A DNA stretch of 15,160 nucleotides from an uncultured Eubacteriales bacterium (GTDB taxonomy: Bacteria; Bacillota; Clostridia; Christensenellales; CAG-138), in NCBI GenBank assembly GCA_902768995.1, contig CACXNN010000023.1, positions 1 through 15,160 on the forward strand, written 5' to 3'. Shown in pieces: positions 7,089-14,411 of this stretch (the stretch's first letter is position 1; each line of letters starts with the position of its first letter). Made by a program: the position numbers and the translations under genes. The notes beneath the pieces are model-generated. The model worked only from the letters and a program-made list of their open reading frames with translations, was not told where the DNA came from and made no database searches.

Positions 7089-7124
7089 AAAAGGACTCCG
7101 TCGAAAAGGCGGAGCCCTTTTTTT
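7089..7124 (+). terminator. Rho-independent terminator of trkA-trkH
   Basis: The stem pairs AAAAGG (7089-7094) plus CTCCG (7096-7100) with CGGAG (7110-7114) plus CCTTTT (7116-7121). There is one A-C mismatch and a 9-nt loop, and a run of seven T ends at 7124. The flanking A tract may make it partly bidirectional. Confidence 0.85.
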
Positions 7125-7141
7125 CTCTCCCCAAGGGGGAG

Positions 7142-7188
7142 AAAAAAAAGAGAGAGCATCCCCCTGGGGGGATATATATGCTCTCTCT
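7142..7188 (-). terminator. Rho-independent terminator of the HAD hydrolase gene
   Basis: On the minus strand an 11-bp perfect stem (AGAGAGAGCAT with ATGCTCTCTCT) encloses an 18-nt region with a C-run next to a G-run, and is followed directly by eight T. It lies about 170 nt past the HAD stop, so the repeat arrays between them would be part of that transcript. A further small hairpin (TCTCCCC, AAG, GGGGAGA at 7126-7142) abuts it. Confidence 0.75.
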
Positions 7189-7190
7189 CG

Positions 7191-7286
7191 TCTTTGTCCT
7201 TGTCCTTGTCCTCGTCTTTGTCTTTGTCTTTGTCCTTGTCCTTGTCTTTGTCCTTGTCTTTGTCCTTGTCTTTGTCTTTGTCTTCG
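7191..7286. repeat. Hexanucleotide array, 16 units of TCYTTG (GACAAR on the minus strand)
   Basis: Sixteen consecutive 6-bp units (96 bp) differ almost only by C/T at the third base, plus two units ending in CG (the fourth and the sixteenth). On the minus strand one frame reads as alternating Asp-Lys; it is the frame of the neighbouring HAD gene but is cut off from it by three stop codons, and no start codon lies between the last stop and the array. On the plus strand one frame reads alternating Val with Phe or Leu. I treat it as non-coding DNA in the 3' untranslated region of the HAD gene. Such arrays are prone to replication slippage. Confidence 0.9.
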
Positions 7287-7306
7287 CTGGTTTCCTGCCT
7301 GTTTCA

Positions 7307-7346
7307 GATAGATTTCTATCGATACGGATAGATTTCTATCGATACG
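7307..7346. repeat. Two perfect tandem copies of a 20-bp palindromic unit
   Basis: The unit GATAGATTTCTATCGATACG occurs at 7307-7326 and 7327-7346. Each holds the inverted repeat GATAGA-TT-TCTATC and the 8-bp palindrome TATCGATA. It lies 11 nt past the HAD stop codon. It could form small hairpins in the transcript or be a protein-binding site; its function is unknown. Confidence 0.85.
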
Positions 7347-7357
7347 GGCCCGTTCGT

Positions 7358-8014
7358 TCACAGCCTGTCCAGGTAGTCACCGAGGGCGGCGAGATCCGGG
7401 AGGACGGGGACGCCCATGGCTTCGAGCCGGGCTCGGCTCTGGTGGCCGCCCTCCAGGAGCACGCAGGGGCAGCCGATGGCGGAGGACACCTCGAAGTCGT
7501 GGTCCGTGTCGCCGATGAACAGGGTCCTTTCCCGGGGAATGCCCTCTCTTTCGATGAAGTCCCTGGCGAGGGCCGCCTTGGAGAAGGCGTAGTGGTCCGT
7601 GAGTCCCAGCTTCCGCTCGAACCGGTCCCCCACGTCCCCAAAGGCCGCCACCTGCTCCACCAGCTGATCGTACCGGGTGGCGGACAGGAGCACCTGCCGG
7701 TAGCCCTCCCCCTTCAGCCTGTCGAGGAAGGGGACGATGCCGGGCCGCAGCAGGGCGGTCCGGTAGAGCTTGTCGTACCAAATGATGAACTCGTCGGCCA
7801 CGTGCTCGTAGGGCTCGTCCTGGGGGCCGAAGCGGTAGCCCATCTTCTCGTAGTAGCTCTTGATGGGGAAGCCGAAGACCGCCCGATAGGCGTCCATGTC
7901 CGGCAGCGTGGGGATGCCCCGCTCCGAAAGCATGATGTTGGCGATGTTCCTGCAGACCAGGGCGTCGTCCAGTATGGTGCCATTCCAGTCCCAAATCAAA
8001 AGTTCCGGCTTCAT
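7358..8014 (-). CDS. HAD-superfamily hydrolase (phosphoglycolate phosphatase-like)
   Basis: This is a soluble phosphatase of the haloacid dehalogenase superfamily, of the Gph/phosphoglycolate phosphatase type; its true substrate cannot be read from sequence. In the 218 residues, motif I is DWNGT (9-13) with nucleophile Asp9. Motif II Ser111 lies in LLSATR, motif III is Lys146 in HYAFSK, and motif IV is GDTDHD (168-173). The helical cap lies at about 15-85. The second Asp of the usual DxDGT motif is Asn11; DWNGT variants are, as I recall, a recognised HAD subgroup, so this is not clear evidence of inactivity. ATG 8014 was chosen because GGGAGGGG precedes it. Monocistronic, with its own promoter and terminator, convergent with trkH and divergent from ftsK. 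Confidence 0.88.
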   Translation of the reverse strand: MKPELLIWDWNGTILDDALVCRNIANIMLSERGIPTLPDMDAYRAVFGFPIKSYYEKMGYRFGPQDEPYEHVADEFIIWYDKLYRTALLRPGIVPFLDRLKGEGYRQVLLSATRYDQLVEQVAAFGDVGDRFERKLGLTDHYAFSKAALARDFIEREGIPRERTLFIGDTDHDFEVSSAIGCPCVLLEGGHQSRARLEAMGVPVLPDLAALGDYLDRL

Positions 8015-8041
8015 GTGCCCCTCCCGGTGGATAGTGGATTT

Positions 8042-8070
8042 AGTATACCTGACCTTCCCCCGTATTGCAA
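8042..8070 (-). promoter_or_regulatory. Sigma-A type promoter for the HAD hydrolase gene
   Basis: Minus strand: -35 TTGCAA (8070-8065), a 17-nt spacer, -10 TATACT (8047-8042). The start codon is at 8014. Confidence 0.75.
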
Positions 8071-8080
8071 GAGCCCACAA

Positions 8081-8089
8081 TTATTCACA
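8081..8089 (+). promoter_or_regulatory. Possible DnaA box between the HAD and ftsK promoters
   Basis: TTATTCACA fits the DnaA box consensus TTATNCACA exactly. A poorer relative, CTATTCACC, follows at 8092-8100. A lone 9-mer of this kind is expected by chance about once in every two windows of this size, so its position between divergent promoters is the only support. Confidence 0.3.
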
Positions 8090-8121
8090 CTCTATTCACC
8101 GGCCCCCGGACCCCGGCGGCC

Positions 8122-8150
8122 TTGCCAAGGGGTAGGCGCGGGTGTATACT
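8122..8150 (+). promoter_or_regulatory. Sigma-A type promoter for ftsK-rimO-pgsA-cinA
   Basis: -35 TTGCCA (8122-8127), a 17-nt spacer, -10 TATACT (8145-8150). The start codon is at 8204. Confidence 0.75.
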
Positions 8151-8203
8151 TATAGTTGAAATAATATGGGGTAACATGTGCCCCCTTGCAGGAGTGAAAC
8201 GCA

Positions 8204-11200
8204 TTGGCACAGAAGAAGAAAACCGCCCCCAGCGGCGGAAAAAAGAATACGAAAAAGACCGCGGCGAAGAAGCCTGCCCAGCCTAAGCTGACGGCGGCGG
8301 AGCGCCGGGAACAGAAGGAGGAAGCCATCCGGGAGGCCACCGTGTCCCAGCGGGTGGGCGCGGAGGTCTTGGGCGTGGTGCTCATAGCCCTGGGCGTGCT
8401 TCTCGGTCTATACCTCTATCGGGCCACGGAAGCGCCCCTGGGGGTGGCCCTGCAGAAGGTGCTCTTCGGGGCCGTGGGCGTGGTGGCCTTCGGGCTGCCG
8501 CCCTTCCTGCTGCTGCTGGGCATATTCTCCATCGCCGGGCGCAAGCGGATGCCCGCCTCGGGCCGGCTGCTGGTGTGCGTGCTGCTGGTGGTGTTCGTGG
8601 CGGCCCTTACCCAGCTCTTCACCAACTACAGTGCCCGGGACGCCGAGGGCAAGGCCATCCCCATCGCCAAGTTCATCGTGGACTGCTTCGATCGGGCGGT
8701 CCACGCCATCAGCGCCCCGGAGAAGGTGGGCGGCGGCGTCATCGGCGGCCTCCTCTGCTACGTGCTGGAGCTGATCGGCGGCCGGACCCTGTGCGGCGTG
8801 GTGGTGGTGGCGGGCATCGTGGTGTGCCTGCTGTTCATCACCCGCATCAGCCTCAAGACCTTCCCGGAGCTGCTCAAGAACAAGATGGCCACCGCCATCG
8901 AACGGCTGGATGCGGAGGCCCCGGAGGACGATTACGACGAGGTGGCCTCGGAGCCCAACGCCCTGCCCGCCCGGAAGCAAAAATCCCTGTTCATCCAGTC
9001 CGTGGAGGACCAGAAGCAGGCCTCCGTCCCCGAGGTGGACCCGGACAAGCTGGGGCATCTCGAAGACATCCCCCAGCCCGGCGGCAAGCCTGCGCCTAAG
9101 GCGGAGCCCGCCCCCCGAAAGAAGAGCAAGGTCCCCTTCGACGAGGCCTTCTTCGTGCCGGAGGCGGAGGAGCCCAAGAAGCGGCCGGAAGGCGAGGACG
9201 ACCTCTCCTTCTTCCCCTCGGGCGGCCCCCTGGCCCGGAAGCCCAAGACCGTGGGCCCCGCCTTCGTGGACGAACCCATCGACGACGTGCTGCGGCTCCC
9301 CGGCGACGGGCCCCTGCCCGCCAACAAGCCGGTGCCCGATCTGACCCCCCCGGCGCCCAAGGAGGAGCTGTTCAAGATGCCGCCCCGGCGGTCCAAGATG
9401 AGCCGCCCGGCGGAGACGCCGGCCCCGGCGGCCCCGGAGGCCCCCACGCCCTTGGAGGACGTGTCCATCTTCGGCCAGGCCCCCGAGGCGGAGGAGCCCA
9501 AGCCCCTCCGGCCCGCCGATCCCTGCGATCGCCCGGCCGAAGCAAAAACACGTCCGGTCGATCCCAAGAACATGACCATGGACGATCTCAGGGCCTTCAC
9601 CGAGGCCACCCCCTACGAGGAGGGGGAGGCGCCCCTGCCGGAGCCGGAACGGGCCCCCGACAAGAAGTTCGTATATCACGACGAGGCCACGGGCGAAGCG
9701 TTGCCGGAGCCCATGGAGGCCCCCGTCATCGAGTATCAGCGGCCCAGCCTGGACGTGCTGAAGACTCCGGAGAAGAACTACCGCACGGCCTCCGAGACCC
9801 CGGAGAAGACCATGGACCTGCTGATCGAGACCCTATCGAGCTTCAACATCGAGTGCCGGCCCCTGGGCTGGTCCGTGGGCCCCGTGGTCACCCGGTACGA
9901 GCTGCAGCCCGCCCGGGGCGTGCGGGTGAACCGGATCACCACCCTCTCTAACGACCTTGCTTTGGCCCTCGCCGCCCCCCGGGTGCGCATCGAGGCCCCC
10001 ATTCCCGGCAAGGCCGCTGTGGGCGTGGAGGTGCCCAACAAGACCGCCGCCACGGTGCTGCTGAAGGAGATCATCGACACCGACGAGTTCAGGAACGCCA
10101 AGTCCCCCGTGACCATGGCCATCGGCAAGGACATCGGCGGCAAGATCGTGGTGGCGGACCTTGCGAAGATGCCCCACATGCTGATCGCCGGTTCCACCGG
10201 CTCCGGCAAGTCCGTGTGCATCAACGACATCATCCTGTCCATGGTCTACAAGTCCGCCCCCGCGGACCTCAGGCTCATCATGGTGGACCCCAAGCAGGTG
10301 GAGCTGTCCGTGTACAGCACCCTGCCCCACCTGCTGATCCCCGTGGTCACCGACCCCAAGAAGGCCGCCAGCGCCCTCCGCTGGGCCGTCAACGAGATGA
10401 CCATGCGGTATAAGAAATTCAGCGACCGGGGCGCTCGAGACCTGGCCCGCTACAACGAGATCCAGGAGGAGGAGCGGAACCGGCTGCCCCGGATCGTGGT
10501 CATCGTGGACGAGCTGGCCGATCTCATGATGGTGGCGCCCGACGAGGTGGAGGACTGCATCTGCCGCATCGCCCAGCTGGGCCGGGCGGCGGGCATCCAT
10601 CTCATCGTGGCCACCCAGCGGCCCTCGGCCGACGTCATCACCGGCCTCATCAAGGCCAACATCCCGAGCCGGGCGGCCTTCGCCGTCAGCTCCGCCATCG
10701 ACTCTCGGATCATCCTGGACAGCACCGGCGCGGAGAAGCTTCTGGGCCGGGGCGACTGCCTCTTCCACCCCAACGGGGCGGCCAAGCCCACCCGGCTCCA
10801 GGCGGCCTTCGTCTCCGACGAGGAGGTGGAGGCGGTGGTCAACGATATCAAGGCCAAGAACGGCGGCGAGCAGCAGTTCGACAGCGAGGCCGAGCAGGCC
10901 ATGTCCGGCGGCGGCGGCGCCAAGGGCGGCGTCTTCGGCGAGGGCAAGCAGGAGGACGATCTATTGGGCGAAGCGGTCCGGATCGTGCTCGATTCCGGCC
11001 AGGCCTCCATCTCCATGATCCAGCGGAAGCTCCGGGTGGGTTACGCCCGGGCAGCCCGGCTGGTGGACATGATGGAGGAGCAGGGCTACGTGTCCGGCTT
11101 CGACGGCAGCAAGCCCCGGAAGGTGCTCATCAAGCGCTCCCAGTGGGAGGCCATCTTCGGCGACGGGTCCGGCAGCTATTCGGACGACGACGCTGCTGAG

Positions 11201-11257
11201 GACGACGAGGCCCCCTGGGACGCGCGCTCAATGAGCGCTGACGAGGAGAAGGCATGA
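8204..11257 (+). CDS. ftsK: DNA translocase FtsK/SpoIIIE
   Basis: FtsK/SpoIIIE is a membrane-anchored hexameric motor that pumps chromosomal DNA through the division or sporulation septum. The 1017-residue protein has a basic N-terminus (1-50) and four or five membrane segments (about 52-72, 82-110, 121-140, 175-212). Next comes a long acidic, Pro-rich linker (about 225-520), then the motor with Walker A GSTGSGKS (663-670) and Walker B IVVIVDEL (764-771). Family motifs DPKQVELSVY, ATQRPSADVITGLIKANIPS and GAEKLLGRGD are present, and a winged-helix gamma domain (about 917-985) reads the orientation of the DNA. Start is TTG 8204, with AGGAG 9 nt upstream. Its place before pgsA-cinA-recA matches Bacillus spoIIIE, but division and sporulation roles cannot be separated from sequence. 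The stop overlaps the rimO start (ATGA). Confidence 0.95.
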   Translation: MAQKKKTAPSGGKKNTKKTAAKKPAQPKLTAAERREQKEEAIREATVSQRVGAEVLGVVLIALGVLLGLYLYRATEAPLGVALQKVLFGAVGVVAFGLPPFLLLLGIFSIAGRKRMPASGRLLVCVLLVVFVAALTQLFTNYSARDAEGKAIPIAKFIVDCFDRAVHAISAPEKVGGGVIGGLLCYVLELIGGRTLCGVVVVAGIVVCLLFITRISLKTFPELLKNKMATAIERLDAEAPEDDYDEVASEPNALPARKQKSLFIQSVEDQKQASVPEVDPDKLGHLEDIPQPGGKPAPKAEPAPRKKSKVPFDEAFFVPEAEEPKKRPEGEDDLSFFPSGGPLARKPKTVGPAFVDEPIDDVLRLPGDGPLPANKPVPDLTPPAPKEELFKMPPRRSKMSRPAETPAPAAPEAPTPLEDVSIFGQAPEAEEPKPLRPADPCDRPAEAKTRPVDPKNMTMDDLRAFTEATPYEEGEAPLPEPERAPDKKFVYHDEATGEALPEPMEAPVIEYQRPSLDVLKTPEKNYRTASETPEKTMDLLIETLSSFNIECRPLGWSVGPVVTRYELQPARGVRVNRITTLSNDLALALAAPRVRIEAPIPGKAAVGVEVPNKTAATVLLKEIIDTDEFRNAKSPVTMAIGKDIGGKIVVADLAKMPHMLIAGSTGSGKSVCINDIILSMVYKSAPADLRLIMVDPKQVELSVYSTLPHLLIPVVTDPKKAASALRWAVNEMTMRYKKFSDRGARDLARYNEIQEEERNRLPRIVVIVDELADLMMVAPDEVEDCICRIAQLGRAAGIHLIVATQRPSADVITGLIKANIPSRAAFAVSSAIDSRIILDSTGAEKLLGRGDCLFHPNGAAKPTRLQAAFVSDEEVEAVVNDIKAKNGGEQQFDSEAEQAMSGGGGAKGGVFGEGKQEDDLLGEAVRIVLDSGQASISMIQRKLRVGYARAARLVDMMEEQGYVSGFDGSKPRKVLIKRSQWEAIFGDGSGSYSDDDAAEDDEAPWDARSMSADEEKA

Positions 11258-12549
11258 AGGTAGGCGTCATCAGCCTTGGCTGCGCCAAGAATCAGGTGGA
11301 CACGGAACGGATGCTGGGCCTTTTAGGGCGGTTCGGCTACGCTTTCACCCCCGACCCCAGCGAGGCGGAGGTTCTGATCGTGAACACCTGCGGGTTCATC
11401 GACCCGGCCAAGGAGGAAAGCATCAACACCATCCTGGAGATGGCTCAATATAAGGAACGGGGCCGCTGCCGGGTCCTGGTGGCAACGGGCTGCCTCACGG
11501 AGCGGTATCGGGCGGAGCTTTTGGAAGAGCTGCCGGAGATAGATATCCTGCTGGGGGTCCGGGAGTACGAGAAGCTCCCGGGGCTCCTCTCCGAGAAGCT
11601 GGGCCAGCCCCTGCCCAAGATGAGCTGCAACCTTTCGGACCGGCTGCTGACCACGCCCCCCTACCGGGCCTTTTTGCGCACCGGCGACGGGTGCAACAAC
11701 CGCTGCACCTACTGCGCCATCCCCCTGATCCGCGGGAATTTGTGCTCGGAGCCCATGGAGCAGCTCATCGACGAGGCCAAGGCCCTGGCGGATCGGGGTG
11801 TCACGGAGCTCACCGTCATCGCCCAGGACACCTCGGGCTACGGGGTGGACCGGTACGGGAAGTCCATGCTGGTGCCCCTGCTGAAGGAGCTGAACGGCAT
11901 CGACGGTCTCCACTGGGTCCGGGTCCTCTACACCTACCCGGACACGGTGAACGAAGCCCTTTTGGACACCCTGGCGGAGGGAGAGAAGCTGATCCCGTAT
12001 CTGGACATCCCCCTGCAGCACATCGACGACGATATCCTGCATCGCATGCACCGGCGGGGCAGCGGGGCCTATATCCGGAGCCTCCTCGACTACCTCTACA
12101 AGAATTATCCCGATTTCACCCTCCGCACCACCATGATGGTGGGCTTCCCCGGTGAGACGGATCAGCAGTTTGAGACCCTGCTCACCTTCCTTAGGGACTA
12201 CCCCTTCGACCGGGTGGGGGCCTTCGCCTTCTCCCCGGAGGAGGGCACCAAGGCCGCCCAGATGCCGGATCAGGTGCCGGACGAGGTGAAGCAAGAGCGC
12301 CTTTCCGCCCTCATGGCCCAGCAGCGGCCCATCTCCCTCCGGCGGAACCAGCGCTGGGTGGGCCGGCAGACGGAGCTGCTCATCGAAGAATTGACCCGGA
12401 CCCACGCCGTGGGCCGGACCCCCCGGGAGGCCCCGGACGTGGACGGCCGGGTGAAGATCCCCCGCAAAAGCTATCACGCCGTGGGCGAATATGAACCCAT
12501 CCGCCTCACCCATGCAGGCGAGTACGACATGAAAGGAGAGGCCCTATGA
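11254..12549 (+). CDS. rimO: Ribosomal protein S12 methylthiotransferase RimO
   Basis: RimO is a radical-SAM enzyme that adds a methylthio group to a conserved Asp of ribosomal protein S12. The 431 residues show three domains. The N-terminal UPF0004 domain has three cysteines for an auxiliary Fe-S cluster (C10 in SLGCAKN, C46 in NTCGF, C80 in ATGCL). The radical-SAM core has GCNNRCTYCAIPLIRG, whose CxxxCxxC cysteines are C147, C151 and C154. A C-terminal TRAM-type domain follows (about 365-431). Motifs such as YTYPD, YLDIPLQHIDDDIL, RTTMMVGFPGE and FSPEEGT fit RimO better than its tRNA-modifying relative MiaB. It overlaps ftsK by 4 nt and pgsA by 4 nt (ATGA at both ends), which implies translational coupling. 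GAGGAGAAGG precedes the start. Confidence 0.94.
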   Translation: MKVGVISLGCAKNQVDTERMLGLLGRFGYAFTPDPSEAEVLIVNTCGFIDPAKEESINTILEMAQYKERGRCRVLVATGCLTERYRAELLEELPEIDILLGVREYEKLPGLLSEKLGQPLPKMSCNLSDRLLTTPPYRAFLRTGDGCNNRCTYCAIPLIRGNLCSEPMEQLIDEAKALADRGVTELTVIAQDTSGYGVDRYGKSMLVPLLKELNGIDGLHWVRVLYTYPDTVNEALLDTLAEGEKLIPYLDIPLQHIDDDILHRMHRRGSGAYIRSLLDYLYKNYPDFTLRTTMMVGFPGETDQQFETLLTFLRDYPFDRVGAFAFSPEEGTKAAQMPDQVPDEVKQERLSALMAQQRPISLRRNQRWVGRQTELLIEELTRTHAVGRTPREAPDVDGRVKIPRKSYHAVGEYEPIRLTHAGEYDMKGEAL

Positions 12550-13088
12550 AGAACATGAATCTTCCCAACAAGCTGACCATCCTGCGCATCCTGCTGGTGC
12601 CCTTCATCATCCTCTGCTTCTACCTGCCCCCCAGCTGGGGCATGTGGGTGGCGGTGGTCCTGTTCATCGTGGCCTCCGTCACCGACACGGTGGACGGCCG
12701 CTACGCCCGGGCACACAACATGGTCACGGACTTCGGCAAGTTCATGGACCCCATCGCGGACAAGCTGTTGGTGAATTCGGTCCTCATCATGCTGACGGCC
12801 CAGGGGAAGGTCCCCCCGGTGGTGACCATCCTGTTCATCTTCCGGGAGTTCGCCATCTCCGGCCTTCGGCTGGTGGCGGCCAGCAAGGGCGTGGTGCTGG
12901 CGGCGGGGAACCTGGGGAAGATCAAGACCACCCTCCAGGACATCGCCCTACCCTTTTTGATGGTGGGCCACGTCTGGAAGGTCTTTCGGATCGTGGGCCT
13001 CATCCTCCTCTACGCCTCCCTCATCATGTCCCTGTGGTCCGGCTGGGACTACGTGTACAAGAACAAAAACCTGATCCAACAGGGGTGA
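12546..13088 (+). CDS. pgsA: CDP-diacylglycerol--glycerol-3-phosphate 3-phosphatidyltransferase PgsA
   Basis: PgsA is an integral membrane enzyme that makes phosphatidylglycerol phosphate from CDP-diacylglycerol and glycerol-3-phosphate, the committed step to phosphatidylglycerol. The 180 residues contain the CDP-alcohol phosphotransferase signature DGxxAR(x8)GxxxDxxxD complete: D50, G51, A54, R55, G64, D68, D72. They also have the PgsA marks NLPNKLTILRI near the start and FREFAISGLRLVAASKG in the middle. Several hydrophobic segments fit a polytopic protein. The start overlaps the rimO stop (ATGA), with AAAGGAG upstream; cinA begins 4 nt after its stop. A neighbour of cinA-recA, as in Bacillus. 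Confidence 0.95.
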   Translation: MKNMNLPNKLTILRILLVPFIILCFYLPPSWGMWVAVVLFIVASVTDTVDGRYARAHNMVTDFGKFMDPIADKLLVNSVLIMLTAQGKVPPVVTILFIFREFAISGLRLVAASKGVVLAAGNLGKIKTTLQDIALPFLMVGHVWKVFRIVGLILLYASLIMSLWSGWDYVYKNKNLIQQG

Positions 13089-13092
13089 TACT

Positions 13093-14319
13093 ATGATCGC
13101 GGAAATCATCTGTGTGGGCACCGAGCTCCTCATGGGGCAGATCGTGAACACCAACGCCCAGTTCATGGCCGAGAAGCTGGCCCCCCTGGGGGTGGACCTG
13201 TACCGCCAACAGGTGGTGGGCGACAATCCTCAGCGGCTCACGGAGGCGGTGCTGACGGCCCTCGATCGATCCGACGTGGTGCTGTTCTCCGGCGGCCTCG
13301 GGCCCACGGAGGACGACCTCACCAAGGAGACCGTGGCGGCGGCCCTGGGCCTCGAGCTGGTCCTGTACCCCGAGGAATGGGACAGGATCGTGGAGCGGTT
13401 CAAGGGCTTCGGCCGGAAGCCCGCCCCCAACAACAAAAAGCAAGCCATGTTCCCCGCCACATGCTGCACCATCCTCCCCAACCCCCGGGGCACCGCCCCC
13501 GGCTGCCTCATGGAGAAGGACGGGAAGGCGGCCATCCTCATGCCCGGCCCGCCCCGGGAGCTTCGGCCCATGTTCACGGACTACGTGATGCCCTATCTCG
13601 AGCAGCGCAGCGGCCACCGGCTCTACACCCACATGCTCCGCATCTTCGGCAAGGGCGAGAGCGACGTGGAATATGAATTGAAGGATCTGATCGACGGCCA
13701 GACCAACCCCACCTTGGCCACCTACTGCGAGACCGGCGAAGTGAAGCTTCGGATCACCGCCCAGGCCAAGACCGACGCGGAAGGGGAAGCCCTCCTCTCC
13801 CCCATCGTTGCCGAGGTGGAGCGCCGCTTCGGGGACGTGGTCTACTCCGAGAACGACGAGGAGCTGGCGGCGGTGTGCCACCGGCTGCTCATCGAGCAGA
13901 AGGCCACCCTGTCCTGCGCCGAGAGCTGCACCGGCGGGCTCCTCTCCTCCGCCTTCATCGACCTGGGCGGCAGCTCCGCCTACTTCGTCGAGGGGGACGT
14001 GACCTACGCCAACGAGGCCAAGATGGGCTCCCTGGGCGTGAAGGCAGAGACGTTGGAGAAATACACCGCCGTGTCCAGGGAGTGCGCCCAGGAGATGGCC
14101 GCGGGCATGCGGCGGAAGGCGGGCACGGACTACGCCCTGGCCACCACGGGCTACGCCGGCCCCGACGGGGAGCAGGTGGGGCTGGTGTACGTGTCGCTGG
14201 CCAGCCGGGACGGCGTTCAGGTGAAGGAGCTCCATCTCACCGGGGAGCGGAGCCGCATACGGCGCCTCGCTGTACTCCACGCCCTGGACCTGCTGCGCCG
14301 GAAGCTCTGCGCAAAATGA
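13093..14319 (+). CDS. cinA: CinA family protein (competence/damage-inducible CinA; MoaB-like domain plus nicotinamide-nucleotide amidase domain)
   Basis: CinA proteins join an N-terminal MoaB/MogA-like domain (here about 1-170, with EIICVGTELLMGQIVNTNAQ, FSGGLGPTEDDLTKET and AILMPGPPREL) to a C-terminal PncC-type domain. In characterised members these act on ADP-ribose and deamidate NMN in pyridine nucleotide recycling; the name comes from competence-induced co-transcription with recA. The C-terminal domain (about 255-408) has AESCTGGLLSS (276-286), VTYANEAKM, AVS and TTGYAGPDG. The 408 residues are near family length. Oddity: after AGPDG the family usually has a loop like GTEEKP before VGLVY, and here only EQ remains, about 4 residues shorter. 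It follows pgsA by 4 nt with AGGGGTG upstream, and lies 92 nt before recA. Confidence 0.93.
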   Translation: MIAEIICVGTELLMGQIVNTNAQFMAEKLAPLGVDLYRQQVVGDNPQRLTEAVLTALDRSDVVLFSGGLGPTEDDLTKETVAAALGLELVLYPEEWDRIVERFKGFGRKPAPNNKKQAMFPATCCTILPNPRGTAPGCLMEKDGKAAILMPGPPRELRPMFTDYVMPYLEQRSGHRLYTHMLRIFGKGESDVEYELKDLIDGQTNPTLATYCETGEVKLRITAQAKTDAEGEALLSPIVAEVERRFGDVVYSENDEELAAVCHRLLIEQKATLSCAESCTGGLLSSAFIDLGGSSAYFVEGDVTYANEAKMGSLGVKAETLEKYTAVSRECAQEMAAGMRRKAGTDYALATTGYAGPDGEQVGLVYVSLASRDGVQVKELHLTGERSRIRRLAVLHALDLLRRKLCAK

Positions 14320-14371
14320 GCGCTTTATGGGACTCTACGCCCAAAAATCTCTGTACGAAATGACGGAACTA

Positions 14372-14380
14372 TGGTATACT
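14372..14380 (+). promoter_or_regulatory. Extended -10 promoter for recA
   Basis: TGG-TATACT gives an extended -10 element with the -10 hexamer at 14375-14380, 31 nt before the recA start. No good -35 box lies 16-18 nt upstream. No LexA-type palindrome (GAAC-N4-GTTC or CTGT-N8-ACAG) is seen in the 92-nt gap, and no clear terminator separates recA from cinA, so read-through from the upstream operon is possible. Confidence 0.5.
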
Positions 14381-14411
14381 GAATCGAAGACAAAAGAAGG
14401 ACGGTATCACT

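Noticed and set aside
7178..7300. A plus-strand frame starting at ATG 7178 with a GGGGGG ahead, encoding about 35 alternating Val/Leu/Phe residues like a tiny membrane toxin
   Set aside because: The hydrophobic run is just the hexamer array translated, the frame runs on as the antisense of the HAD gene to 8155, no promoter is visible, and the ATG lies inside a terminator stem.
6930..7361. A minus-strand frame from GTG 7361 with an Arg-Gln/Gly-Gln repeat
   Set aside because: It is the same hexamer array in another frame, then runs through two terminators and into antisense trkH; repeat unit differences change amino acids in this frame.
14320..14411. LexA/SOS box upstream of recA
   Set aside because: I looked for GAAC-N4-GTTC and CTGT-N8-ACAG palindromes and found no convincing match. 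The motif may lie further upstream inside cinA, or be lineage-specific.
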